In this document: in pieces, positions 23,720 to 32,111 of the stretch
Layout: each line of letters opens with the position of its first letter
Position numbering within the stretch: position 1 is the stretch's first letter
Origin: Pseudoruegeria sp039972875
GTDB lineage: Bacteria; Pseudomonadota; Alphaproteobacteria; Rhodobacterales; Rhodobacteraceae
Direction: 5' to 3'
DNA: 64,000 nucleotides
Assembly: GCA_039972875.1 (NCBI GenBank)
Contig: JBDWMA010000019.1
Coordinates: 124,001-188,000, forward strand
Program-made: the position numbers and the translations under genes
Notes under the pieces: model-generated
What the model saw: the letters and a program-made list of their open reading frames with translations, nothing else
What the model was told of the DNA's origin: nothing
Database searches by the model: none

Positions 23720-24697
23720 TTAGGCCGCTGTGGCGCCTGGGTGGGTGTTTAAAAATGCCTCTAGGGCTTGGGTGGTGGGCATTGCGGGGGCGCAGCCTGG
23801 TTGTGAAACGACGATAGATGCACAAGCCGAGCCGCGCAAAACGGCCTCTCGCAGAGAGCGGCCTTCGGACAGACCGGCTAACATGCCTGCCATAAAGCTA
23901 TCACCTGCGCCATTAGGCTTAATCGCAGTGACTGGGTAAATACCAGTACGGATCTCTTCGCCATTGTACAGGGTTATTGCACCTTCTTGTCCCATCTTAT
24001 AGACAATCAGTTTGCCAGCAGCTGCAAGTTCACGGGCCTTATCGAGGCCTTTTTCAATCCCACCTGCCATAAAGCCAAATTCTTCATCGTTGCCGACGAT
24101 CAGATCGCTTTCTTCGCCCGCGCGGGACAAGACTTCGGATGCGACTTCAGGAGAGGTCCATGAATATGGGCGATAATCGACATCAAAAATAACCGGAATG
24201 CCTGCTTTGCGGGCGTTTTCAAAAGCGCGGAATGTAGAGCTGCGCGATGGCTCCGCTGCAAACACTGTTCCCGCTGTGATGAGGGCACCAAACGCAGAAT
24301 AATCAACGGTGTCGACGTCCTCATCGGTGACCTGAAAGTCGACCGCATTGTTGCGATAAATGCACAGTTGGAACTCCTCCAAGATGCTTTCATAAACGGC
24401 GAGAGATACGCGATATTCACCACCGAGTACTTTGATGTACTGTGTATCAACGCCGTAGTGTTGTAACTTGTTGGTACAGAAGCGCCCCACGAGATCATCA
24501 CTGACCGATGTGACCAACGCTGATTCCATTCCCAGCTTGCAAAGTCCGGCACAGATATTGGCCGAAGATCCGCCCAAATCTGCGCGGAACGTTTCTGCAT
24601 GTTCAGCCCGCGTACCCTGCGGGTCGGCATACATATCCATACCCGCACGGCCGAAGACCACAAATTTACCTTTGTTCAAAGCGTCCTGAAGTGTCAT
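23720..24697 (-). CDS. iolC: 5-dehydro-2-deoxygluconokinase
   Basis: IolC phosphorylates 5-dehydro-2-deoxygluconate. From the ATG at 24697 (MTLQDALNKGKFVVFGRAGMD), with AAAGG upstream, the protein is 325 residues, normal for a PfkB-family kinase. The frame stays open 52 codons upstream to 24853, but that part overlaps the end of iolD and has no family similarity. The PfkB signatures are GGSSANIC near residue 44 and the ATP/catalytic site KPNGAGDSFMAG near residue 264. Confidence 0.92.
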   Translation of the reverse strand: MTLQDALNKGKFVVFGRAGMDMYADPQGTRAEHAETFRADLGGSSANICAGLCKLGMESALVTSVSDDLVGRFCTNKLQHYGVDTQYIKVLGGEYRVSLAVYESILEEFQLCIYRNNAVDFQVTDEDVDTVDYSAFGALITAGTVFAAEPSRSSTFRAFENARKAGIPVIFDVDYRPYSWTSPEVASEVLSRAGEESDLIVGNDEEFGFMAGGIEKGLDKARELAAAGKLIVYKMGQEGAITLYNGEEIRTGIYPVTAIKPNGAGDSFMAGMLAGLSEGRSLREAVLRGSACASIVVSQPGCAPAMPTTQALEAFLNTHPGATAA

Positions 24698-24725
24698 AGG
24701 ACTGCGCCTTTCAATATTTTCATTC

Positions 24726-26585
24726 TTATACACCTTTGCGCTGACGTGCGCGTCCAGCTTCCCAATCGATATGTGCCTCACGGACTTTGTCAGACGTGGT
24801 GATATGTGGCGTGCCGACTTCCCACCAGGTGTGACCTTCAGTGGTCCAACCAATGTAGGGGTCGACTTTCATTACGATGACTGTTGTACGATCTGCCGCT
24901 TTCGCACGCTTGAAAGCTTCACCCAGTTCTGCTGGGTTTTGGACGGTTTCAGCGATAGCCCCCATTGAGGCCGCATGCGCATGAAAATCTACACCAAATG
25001 GTTTTGTGACAGTCGGGCAATCAGCAATCAGATTGTTAAAGCTTTCGTTGCCGGTGTTGTTTTGCAGTTTGTTGATCACGGCAAAGCCGCCGTTATCCAA
25101 AACCAGAACGATCATTTTCTTTTCGCTCAGGACTGAGGAATAAATGTCAGAATTCAGCATCATATAAGAGCCGTCACCGACAAAGACGATGGTGTCTTGT
25201 TCTGGTTCACGTTCGGATTGTGCAATCCGCGCGCCCCAAGCGCCGGCGAGCTCATACCCCATGCATGAAAAGCCGAATTCAACATCGACCGTACTTGGGC
25301 TTAGCGTACGCCAATTTGCGGTGACCTCAGCGGGCAAGCCACCAGCAGCAGCAACCACGCGGTCGCGTGGATCGCAAAGGGCGTTCACAACGCCGATGGA
25401 TTGTGCGTATGAATTTGGACGATCGTTGTCGTAATCCACATTGTCGACAACATATGCATCCCAAGTAGCCCGTTCATTTCGTGCCTCTTGGACCCATTCG
25501 TCGGCCACTTTGTGACCGCCAAGTGCGTTACTGATTGCGGTAAGACCAAGTTTTGCATCCCCGACGACTGGCAGGGATTGGTGCTTGCCTGCGTCATGAC
25601 GCGCTGCGTTCAACGCAACGATCTGTGCATCTGGCGCAAAAGCTGTCCATGACCCAGTCGTGAAATCCTGCATGCGTGTGCCCACTGCAAAAATCACATC
25701 CGCTTTTTCCGCGATGGCATTGGCAGAGTTGGATCCAGTCACCCCAAGAGGTCCGATGTTCAGATCATGGGTGTTAAGTAGGTTCGCTCGTCCGGCAATT
25801 GTTTCCACCACTGGGATTTGATGTTTTTCAGCAAAGGCAGTCAGTTCCTCAATGGCCCTTGAATACTGGATACCACCACCTGCGATCAAGATCGGGCGTT
25901 CAGCTGATTGAAGGGCGGCAACCGCATCTGCGATTTCAGCTTCATCCGCTGCTTGACGGCGAATACGGTGAACTTTCTTTGCGAAAAATTCTTCGGGGTA
26001 ATCATATGTCCACCCCTGCACATCTTGTGGTAGACCAATAAAGGCCGGTCCACAATCTGCGGGGTCAAGCAACGTAGCCAATGCGGCAGGAAGCGACTGG
26101 ATGATTTGCGCTGGGTGACAGATTCGGTCCCAGTAGCGGCTAACGGGTTTGAACGCATCGTTCACACCGAATGTTGGGTCATTATAGTTTTCCATTTGCT
26201 GCAGGACAGGGTCCGGCAAGCGGGTGATGAAAGCATCCCCGCATAGCAACAACATTGGCAGGCGGTTGGCATGCGCTAACCCGGCAGATGTCACAAGGTT
26301 AGATGTTCCTGGACCTGCTGAGGCTGTACAGAACATGAAGCGTTGGCGGAGCCATTGTTTGGCATAGCCTGCGGCCGCAAACCCCATAGATTGCTCATTC
26401 TGACCCCGGTAAAGGGGCAAGGTGTCCTGAACGCCATAGAGGGCTTCTCCTAAGCAAGAGACGTTGCCGTGGCCAAAGATGCCAAAGCCCCCGCCGCATA
26501 CGCGAAGCTCCTCGCCGTCGATTTCAATATATTGGTTTTCAAGCCATTTGATAATGGCCTGCGCAGTGGTCAAAGTTTGTGTCAT
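24726..26585 (-). CDS. iolD: 3D-(3,5/4)-trihydroxycyclohexane-1,2-dione hydrolase
   Basis: IolD is the thiamine-diphosphate enzyme that opens the inositol-derived ring. About 619 residues with the three-domain acetolactate-synthase fold: GFAAAGYAK and the catalytic-Glu region early, a central Rossmann-like domain (ILIAGGGIQYS), and the ThDP motif VGDGSYMMLNSDIYS in the C-terminal domain. In-frame ATGs at 26615, 26597 and 26585 are all possible, none with a strong ribosome binding site; the last fits family N-termini (MTQTLTTAQA). It is the first gene of the minus-strand iol operon, behind a LacI-type operator. Confidence 0.92.
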   Translation of the reverse strand: MTQTLTTAQAIIKWLENQYIEIDGEELRVCGGGFGIFGHGNVSCLGEALYGVQDTLPLYRGQNEQSMGFAAAGYAKQWLRQRFMFCTASAGPGTSNLVTSAGLAHANRLPMLLLCGDAFITRLPDPVLQQMENYNDPTFGVNDAFKPVSRYWDRICHPAQIIQSLPAALATLLDPADCGPAFIGLPQDVQGWTYDYPEEFFAKKVHRIRRQAADEAEIADAVAALQSAERPILIAGGGIQYSRAIEELTAFAEKHQIPVVETIAGRANLLNTHDLNIGPLGVTGSNSANAIAEKADVIFAVGTRMQDFTTGSWTAFAPDAQIVALNAARHDAGKHQSLPVVGDAKLGLTAISNALGGHKVADEWVQEARNERATWDAYVVDNVDYDNDRPNSYAQSIGVVNALCDPRDRVVAAAGGLPAEVTANWRTLSPSTVDVEFGFSCMGYELAGAWGARIAQSEREPEQDTIVFVGDGSYMMLNSDIYSSVLSEKKMIVLVLDNGGFAVINKLQNNTGNESFNNLIADCPTVTKPFGVDFHAHAASMGAIAETVQNPAELGEAFKRAKAADRTTVIVMKVDPYIGWTTEGHTWWEVGTPHITTSDKVREAHIDWEAGRARQRKGV

Positions 26586-26675
26586 GCAGTTGGTCATCCG
26601 TGCAGCGATCCCCATGCGATTTTCGGGCGCTGCCCATTTCGCATCTTGAATAGATTAGAATCCCACGATACTAAT

Positions 26676-26693
26676 TTTGCAACCGGTTGCAAA
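26676..26693. promoter_or_regulatory. LacI-family operator, iolD / dehydrogenase divergent promoter
   Basis: TTTGCAACCGGTTGCAAA is an 18-bp perfect palindrome with the central CG step usual for LacI/GalR operators. It lies between divergent iolD and the Gfo/Idh gene at 26719, and the same core recurs at 30969. Confidence 0.8.
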
Positions 26694-26718
26694 TGGAATT
26701 TCAAAAAGGGAGCTTGAA

Positions 26719-27822
26719 GTGGCGGAAATTGGGATAGGAATCATCGGTGGCGGATACATGGGCAAAGCTCACGCCGTTGCCATGTCTGCAGTCGGTGCAA
26801 TTTTTGATACCGCGTTGCGTCCGCGGCTTGAAATGATCTGTGCATCTTCAGAGCAAAGTGCAGAGCGGTACCGTCAGGCATATGGGTTTAAACGTGCCTG
26901 TCATGACTGGAAAATTCTGGTGCAAGATCCAGCGGTTGAGGCTATTGTGATCGCCAGCCCGCAGGGCACCCACCGTGAAATCGCAGAAGCGGCATTTGCA
27001 CTGGGGAAACCGGTTCTTTGTGAGAAACCTTTGGGGGCGTCTTTGGAGGAAAGCCGCGCGATGGTTGCCGCCGCTGAGGCCGCAAATGTTCCCAATATGG
27101 TAGGCTTTAATTATATTCGCACTCCAGCAAGCCATTATGCTCGAAACCTGATTCGCGATGGGGTTATCGGGGATATTACTTGGTTCCGCGGCGAACATAC
27201 CGAGGATTTCCTTGCTGATCCGACCTTGCCAGCGACATGGCGCACGACCGGCGATGCCAATGGAACTATGGGCGATCTTGCGCCACATATGATTAATGCC
27301 GCATTGGCGTTGATGGGACCAATCAAGAGCCTGATCGCCGAATTGGAAACCGTTCACCGGGATAGACCAGGGGGGGTTGTCACCAATGATGATCACGGCC
27401 AGATGATGTGCCGGTTCGAAAATGGTGTGATGGGGCAAATGTATTTTAGCCGGGTCTCCACAGGTCGAAAAATGGGCTATGCCTATGAAATTTCAGGAAC
27501 AAAAGGTGCAATTCGCTTTGATCAAGAAGATCAAAACGCATTGTGGCTTTATAAAATGGAAGGCGATGAGGGGGAGCGTGGATTTACCAAGATCCTGACG
27601 GGCCCCGCACATCCCGACTATGAACCATTCTGCCAAGGTCCGGGTCACGGAACAGGTTACCAGGATCAGATTATCATTGAGGCCAAGGATTTCCTGACCT
27701 CGATCGAACAAGGCAAAACTCTTTGGCCAAGTTTCCGCGATGGAATGGAAGTCAATCAAGTCGTCGCAGCGGCAATGTCCTCTGCAAAAGATAAAGCATG
27801 GAAAGAAATTTCCGAATTTTAA
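26719..27822 (+). CDS. Gfo/Idh/MocA family dehydrogenase in the inositol locus
   Basis: From the GTG at 26719, preceded by AAAGGGAG, the protein has 367 residues. The frame is open upstream, but that reading starts inside the LacI operator. GIGIIGGGYMG is the NAD(P)-binding turn and CEKPLGAS (near residue 96) the catalytic-Lys EKP motif; DLAPHMINAALAL holds the conserved Asp/His. It likely oxidises another inositol isomer or an inositol-related sugar, but the substrate cannot be read from sequence. It heads a three-gene operon with the iolE-like gene and another paralogue. Confidence 0.85.
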   Translation: MAEIGIGIIGGGYMGKAHAVAMSAVGAIFDTALRPRLEMICASSEQSAERYRQAYGFKRACHDWKILVQDPAVEAIVIASPQGTHREIAEAAFALGKPVLCEKPLGASLEESRAMVAAAEAANVPNMVGFNYIRTPASHYARNLIRDGVIGDITWFRGEHTEDFLADPTLPATWRTTGDANGTMGDLAPHMINAALALMGPIKSLIAELETVHRDRPGGVVTNDDHGQMMCRFENGVMGQMYFSRVSTGRKMGYAYEISGTKGAIRFDQEDQNALWLYKMEGDEGERGFTKILTGPAHPDYEPFCQGPGHGTGYQDQIIIEAKDFLTSIEQGKTLWPSFRDGMEVNQVVAAAMSSAKDKAWKEISEF

Positions 27823-27843
27823 GTAAAGAAAAGGGGTAACCCC

Positions 27844-28737
27844 ATGACTATTCGAATCGGCAATGCCCCCTGTTCGTGGGGCGTGGAATTTGCAGTTGAT
27901 CAACGGAACCCAGCCTGGGAAACCGTTCTGCAAGATTGCGCAAACGCAGGGTACAAAGGTATCGAACTTGGTCCGATCGGCTATATGCCAGAAGATCCGG
28001 TAAAATTAGGCGAAGCTCTATCGCGCCATGATCTGGAATTGATTGGCGGCGTTGTTTTCCGTCCGTTCCACGATCCCAATGTTTGGGACGAAGTCATGGA
28101 TGCTTCTATTCGGACGTGCAAAGCACTGTCTGCGCATGGTGCAAAGCATCTTGTTTTGATTGACTCCATCTCCGAACGTCGCGCACCAACCGCTGGTCGT
28201 GCCTCAGAAGCTGAGCAAATGGATCAGGCGGAATGGGCTGTGTATCGTGATCGTATCGCGACCGTCGCTAAAATCGGAACCGAGGAATACGGTCTGAAAG
28301 TGGGCATACACGCCCATGCGGGTGGCTTTATGGACTTTGAGCCAGAGCTTGAGCGTCTGCTGAACGAAGTTGATGAGAGCATTCTGAAAATCTGCTTTGA
28401 CACGGGTCACCATTCCTATGCTGGTTTTGATCCAGTTGCCTTTATGAAGCGTCACATCGACCGTATTTCCTATATGCATTTCAAAGATATCGATCCTGCG
28501 ATCAAAGCGGATGTTATCGCGAAACGGACGGGTTTTTATGACGCATGTGGCCAAGGCATTTTCTGTAACCTTGGGCAAGGCGATGTCGATTTCCCGGCAG
28601 TTCGTCAGCTTCTGCAGGATGCTGGGTTTGAAGGCTGGTGTACTGTCGAACAAGACTGCGACCCATTGCTTGATCCCGATCCACTCGGCGATGCAAAAGC
28701 CAACCGTGAATATCTGGAATCCATTGGATTTCGGTAA
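27844..28737 (+). CDS. iolE: Inosose dehydratase-like TIM-barrel protein
   Basis: The 297-residue protein belongs to the xylose-isomerase-like TIM-barrel (AP endonuclease 2) superfamily. GNAPCSWGVEF, GYKGIELGPIGYMP, VGIHAHAGG, ICFDTGHHSYAG and YMHFKDID carry the metal-binding His, Asp and Glu residues; the C-terminal EQDC completes the set. In an iol locus this is the expected IolE, which dehydrates scyllo-inosose. The N-terminus differs somewhat from classical IolE, so an epimerase or isomerase acting on an inosose is the alternative. It sits between two dehydrogenase genes in one operon. Confidence 0.72.
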   Translation: MTIRIGNAPCSWGVEFAVDQRNPAWETVLQDCANAGYKGIELGPIGYMPEDPVKLGEALSRHDLELIGGVVFRPFHDPNVWDEVMDASIRTCKALSAHGAKHLVLIDSISERRAPTAGRASEAEQMDQAEWAVYRDRIATVAKIGTEEYGLKVGIHAHAGGFMDFEPELERLLNEVDESILKICFDTGHHSYAGFDPVAFMKRHIDRISYMHFKDIDPAIKADVIAKRTGFYDACGQGIFCNLGQGDVDFPAVRQLLQDAGFEGWCTVEQDCDPLLDPDPLGDAKANREYLESIGFR

Positions 28738-28749
28738 AGGAGCGCTATT

Positions 28750-29886
28750 ATGACTAAACTTAACTGGGGTATGATCGGCGGCGGTGAAGGCAGCCAGATC
28801 GGGCCAGCACACCGTCTTGGTGCACAGGCAGATGGCAATTTTGTGTTGGCAGCCGGAGCTTTGGATGTCGATGCTGAAAAAGGTCGCGACTACGCGGAAC
28901 GCTTGGGCGTGGCCACAGATCGCGCCTATGCGAATTGGCAAGAGATGTTAGAAGGGGAACGCAATCGCGAAGATCGTGTCGACCTTGTGACTGTGGCGAC
29001 GCCCAACAGCACCCACTTTGAGATCACCAAAGCGTTTCTCGAAGCAGGTTTCAACGTGCTTTGCGAAAAGCCAATGACCATGACTGTAGAAGAAGGCGAA
29101 GAGATTGTGCGTGTGGCCAAGGCCAGCGGTTCAATCTGCGCTGTAAACTACTGTTATTCGGCATATCCGATGGTGCGCGAAATGCGCCAAATGGTGAAAA
29201 CCGGGCAAGTCGGAAAAGTACGTCTTGTCGTGACAAACTTTAGCCACGGCCACCATGGTGATGCAAAAGATGCCGAAAACCCGCGGTCGCGTTGGCGCTA
29301 TGATCCGGCGATGGCTGGTGTTTCTGGTCAGTTCGCCGATTGCGGCATCCATGCATTGCATATGGCCAGCTTTATTGCGGGTGAAAATGTGCGTTCTTTG
29401 TCGGCTGACTTTGCGTCGACAATCGCCAGTCGTAAGCTAGAAGACGACGCAATGGTCAATTTCCGCTTTGAGGGCGGTGGTGTTGGACGTCTCTGGACGT
29501 CTTCTGTTGCTATTGGCCGTCAGCATGGTTTTGACATTCAAGTCTTTGGCGAAACCGGTGGGATGCGTTGGGCCTCTGAGCAACCAAACCAAGTGTATTA
29601 CACGCCTGTTGGTGGTCGGACGCAAATCATGGAAAAAGGCGAAAGCGGTTTGTCTGATGACGCCACACGTCTTTCTCGGGTTGCCATTGCGCATCCGGAG
29701 GGCTTCCCTCTGGCTGTTGCTAATATCTACACGGATCTGGCGGCTGCAATTGGCGGTGCCGCGCGTGATGGATTGCCTTTGGCCGAAGATGGTGTGCGTT
29801 CAATGGCGGCGGTTTACGCAGCGGTTGATTCGTCTCAGAAATCGGGCGCTTGGGTTGATGCCCGCCCGCCTATGTTCCAAGACTAA
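28750..29886 (+). CDS. Gfo/Idh/MocA family dehydrogenase, third in the inositol locus
   Basis: The 378-residue protein has an N-terminal GMIGGGEGSQIGPAHR motif, the EKP motif (NVLCEKPMTM, near residue 103) and the C-terminal beta-sheet domain. The GGGxGxxIGxxHR variant of the nucleotide-binding turn is typical of scyllo-inositol dehydrogenase-like and related sugar dehydrogenases, distinct from IolG. It starts 13 bp after the iolE-like gene with AAAGGAG upstream, and its stop is one base from the convergent lacI-type gene. An inositol isomer is the likely substrate; not proved. Confidence 0.82.
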   Translation: MTKLNWGMIGGGEGSQIGPAHRLGAQADGNFVLAAGALDVDAEKGRDYAERLGVATDRAYANWQEMLEGERNREDRVDLVTVATPNSTHFEITKAFLEAGFNVLCEKPMTMTVEEGEEIVRVAKASGSICAVNYCYSAYPMVREMRQMVKTGQVGKVRLVVTNFSHGHHGDAKDAENPRSRWRYDPAMAGVSGQFADCGIHALHMASFIAGENVRSLSADFASTIASRKLEDDAMVNFRFEGGGVGRLWTSSVAIGRQHGFDIQVFGETGGMRWASEQPNQVYYTPVGGRTQIMEKGESGLSDDATRLSRVAIAHPEGFPLAVANIYTDLAAAIGGAARDGLPLAEDGVRSMAAVYAAVDSSQKSGAWVDARPPMFQD

Positions 29887-29887
29887 A

Positions 29888-30886
29888 TTAAGGAGCGGGG
29901 CGCAATGTGCCCCGCTCTATGATGGAACAAGCAAAGATCCGAGACTCTGGATAGCGGTCTGGATCATCAAGCATGGCCACCATCAATTCGATGGACGAAT
30001 GAACGATTTGCTGAATAGGTTGGTGAATTGTCGTCAGATTGATGTTTTCCCAGCCCGACATTTCCATATCGTTTAGCCCAATGATTCCGATGTCCTCGGG
30101 GCAGGAATATCCGCTGTCCTGTATCGCAGACAATGCTCCGATCGATAAAACATCATCACCACAGAAATAAGCTTGAGCGGGGTTTTCCTTGAGGAGGCTC
30201 AACATTTTGTGTCGGCCAGCATCAAATGAATAGTCATGTGCAAAGGAGTAAGACGCCTTTATATTCGGGTGCAGGGCCATTTCTGAGAAAAAACCGCTGT
30301 ATCGATCTTGTGTTGACGTTGCGGGTTTGGGGCCACCTAGGAATGCGACGTGTTCATAACCGCGAGACACAAGCTCCCGCGCGGCCATGCGTCCGCATTC
30401 GACGTTATCAATTCCTACGACATGTACTTGGGGGGTCGCCGTTGAACGACCAAAAGAATGCACAACCGGTACACCTGCGTCTCTGAAAACGCGAGAAAAG
30501 CCAGGTGGCAACGTCGATGAGGCAACAACAACGCCATCAACAGAATACTGTTGTAACATACGTACAGAATGTTCTGGATCCAGTTCATTGGTGAGATTCA
30601 CCAGCAGTGGGCGCAATCCTCTCTCTTGAAGTCCGCGCGTAAACAGGTCAAAGACCTGAAGAAAGATCGGGTTATGAAAGTTATTAGAGACAAGGCCGAT
30701 TAGTTTTGTGCGTCCTGTGGTCAAGGAAGAGGCCAAAGCGTTCGGGCTATATCCCAACTCTCGTGCGGCTTTTTCGACTTTCCGTCTCATTTTAAAGGAG
30801 ACTGAGGCCCCATCGGTGAAAGTGCGAGATACAGCTGAGCGTGATACGCCGGCTCGTTCTGCAACCTCTTTCAGTGTAATGGCCAT
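29888..30886 (-). CDS. LacI-family transcriptional regulator of the inositol locus
   Basis: The 332-residue protein starts with the LacI helix-turn-helix (ITLKEVAERAGVSRSAVSRTF) and hinge helix (PNALASSLTTGRT), followed by a periplasmic-binding-protein-like ligand domain. Members are usually repressors released by a sugar or its metabolite. Two near-identical perfect palindromes, one before the iolD/dehydrogenase pair and one in this gene's own divergent promoter with the ABC transporter, are its probable operators, implying autoregulation. The inducer is probably inositol or an early intermediate. Confidence 0.88.
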   Translation of the reverse strand: MAITLKEVAERAGVSRSAVSRTFTDGASVSFKMRRKVEKAARELGYSPNALASSLTTGRTKLIGLVSNNFHNPIFLQVFDLFTRGLQERGLRPLLVNLTNELDPEHSVRMLQQYSVDGVVVASSTLPPGFSRVFRDAGVPVVHSFGRSTATPQVHVVGIDNVECGRMAARELVSRGYEHVAFLGGPKPATSTQDRYSGFFSEMALHPNIKASYSFAHDYSFDAGRHKMLSLLKENPAQAYFCGDDVLSIGALSAIQDSGYSCPEDIGIIGLNDMEMSGWENINLTTIHQPIQQIVHSSIELMVAMLDDPDRYPESRIFACSIIERGTLRPAP

Positions 30887-30968
30887 ATTTTATTCGTCGC
30901 CTTCCCGTTGGTTTTGCGTCATTTTATCCGATTTAATGACTTTCTGCAGTATGAATTTTTGAAACATT

Positions 30969-30988
30969 TTTTGCAACCGGTTGCAAAA
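30969..30988. promoter_or_regulatory. LacI-family operator, lacI-type gene / ABC transporter divergent promoter
   Basis: TTTTGCAACCGGTTGCAAAA, a perfect 20-bp palindrome, shares its 18-bp core with the site at 26676. It lies 83 bp upstream of the regulator gene and 86 bp upstream of the binding-protein gene. Confidence 0.8.
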
Positions 30989-31073
30989 TTGCAAGACTTA
31001 TGCAATATACGAGTCGGAGAGGTGGCGTTTGCCACTCTTTCGGCTACAAATCGGTGATCTTGGGAGGACAAGA

Positions 31074-32024
31074 ATGACAACCCTTTTGAAAAAACTCGCT
31101 CTTGCGACAGCAATCGTTGCGACGCCACTTTTGGCGGCTCAAACGGCCTCGGCTGAGGGTGAGAAATATATTCTGGTGAGCCACGCACCAGACAGCGACA
31201 GCTGGTGGAATACCATTAAGAACGGCCTTGCCCTTGCGGGTGAGCAAATGGACGTGGAAGTTGAATACCGCAACCCGCCAACTGGTGACCTCGCCGATAT
31301 GGCACGGATCGTAGAGCAGGCTGCTGCCTCTGGTCCAAATGGTATCATCACAACTTTGGCAGACTTTGACGTTCTGAGTGGACCAATCCGTTCAGCCGTT
31401 GACCAAGGTATCAACGTAATCATCATGAACTCTGGTACTCCAGAGCAAGTGCGTGAAGTTGGTGCGCTGATGTTTGTCGGTCAGCCTGAATATGATGCAG
31501 GTTATGCTGCTGGTCTACGGGCCAAAGGCGACGGCATCGGATCGTTTGTGTGTGTGAACCACGTGATCTCAAACACCGTCGTTGCTGAGCGTTGCCGTGG
31601 CTTCGCCGATGGGCTTGGTGTTGATCTAGCTGGTCAAATGATTGACTCCGGTCAGGATCCATCTGAAATCAAAAACCGTGTTCAAGCTTACCTGAACGCG
31701 AACCCTGATACAGATGCTGTTCTGACACTCGGGCCTACCTCCGCAGATCCGACCATCCTCGCGCTTGAGGAAATGGGTCTCGCTGGTGAGATCTACTTTG
31801 GAACTTTCGATCTTGGTGACAACATCGTTAAAGGTATCAAAGACGGGATCATTCAGTGGGGTATCGACCAACAGCCATTCCTGCAGGCTTACCTGCCGGT
31901 TGTTGTTCTAACCAACTACGATCGTTATGGCGTTTTGCCAGGTAACAACATCAATTCTGGCCCAGGCTTCGTCACCAAAGACGCTCTGGCCAAAGTAGAA
32001 GAGTTTGCTGGCGAATACCGCTAA
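31074..32024 (+). CDS. Sugar/inositol ABC transporter substrate-binding protein
   Basis: From the ATG at 31074, with GGGAGGA upstream, the protein is 316 residues: signal peptide (cleavage after Thr-Ala-Ser-Ala near 27) and a type I periplasmic sugar-binding fold (YILVSHAPDSDSWWNTIKNG, GIITTLADFD, FVGQPEYDAGYAAG, FGTFDLG). The 31 upstream in-frame codons have no signal sequence and are excluded. Given the iol genes and shared operator, myo-inositol or an isomer is the probable ligand, although the subunit architecture also resembles fructose FrcBCA systems. Confidence 0.88.
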   Translation: MTTLLKKLALATAIVATPLLAAQTASAEGEKYILVSHAPDSDSWWNTIKNGLALAGEQMDVEVEYRNPPTGDLADMARIVEQAAASGPNGIITTLADFDVLSGPIRSAVDQGINVIIMNSGTPEQVREVGALMFVGQPEYDAGYAAGLRAKGDGIGSFVCVNHVISNTVVAERCRGFADGLGVDLAGQMIDSGQDPSEIKNRVQAYLNANPDTDAVLTLGPTSADPTILALEEMGLAGEIYFGTFDLGDNIVKGIKDGIIQWGIDQQPFLQAYLPVVVLTNYDRYGVLPGNNINSGPGFVTKDALAKVEEFAGEYR

Positions 32025-32111
32025 GTAGACACCGGGCGCGGCGGCCCTCCCTCATTGCGCTGCCGCACCCACCAAAACTTTTCCTAAAATTGAAGCGCTT
32101 GGAGAGATACC

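Noticed and set aside
28204..28941. 245-codon ORF opposite the iolE-like gene
   Set aside because: Antisense to two well-supported genes with good ribosome binding sites.
29468..30076. 202-codon ORF overlapping the third dehydrogenase and LacI-type genes
   Set aside because: Out of frame with the dehydrogenase and antisense to the regulator; hydrophobic but without a start signal.
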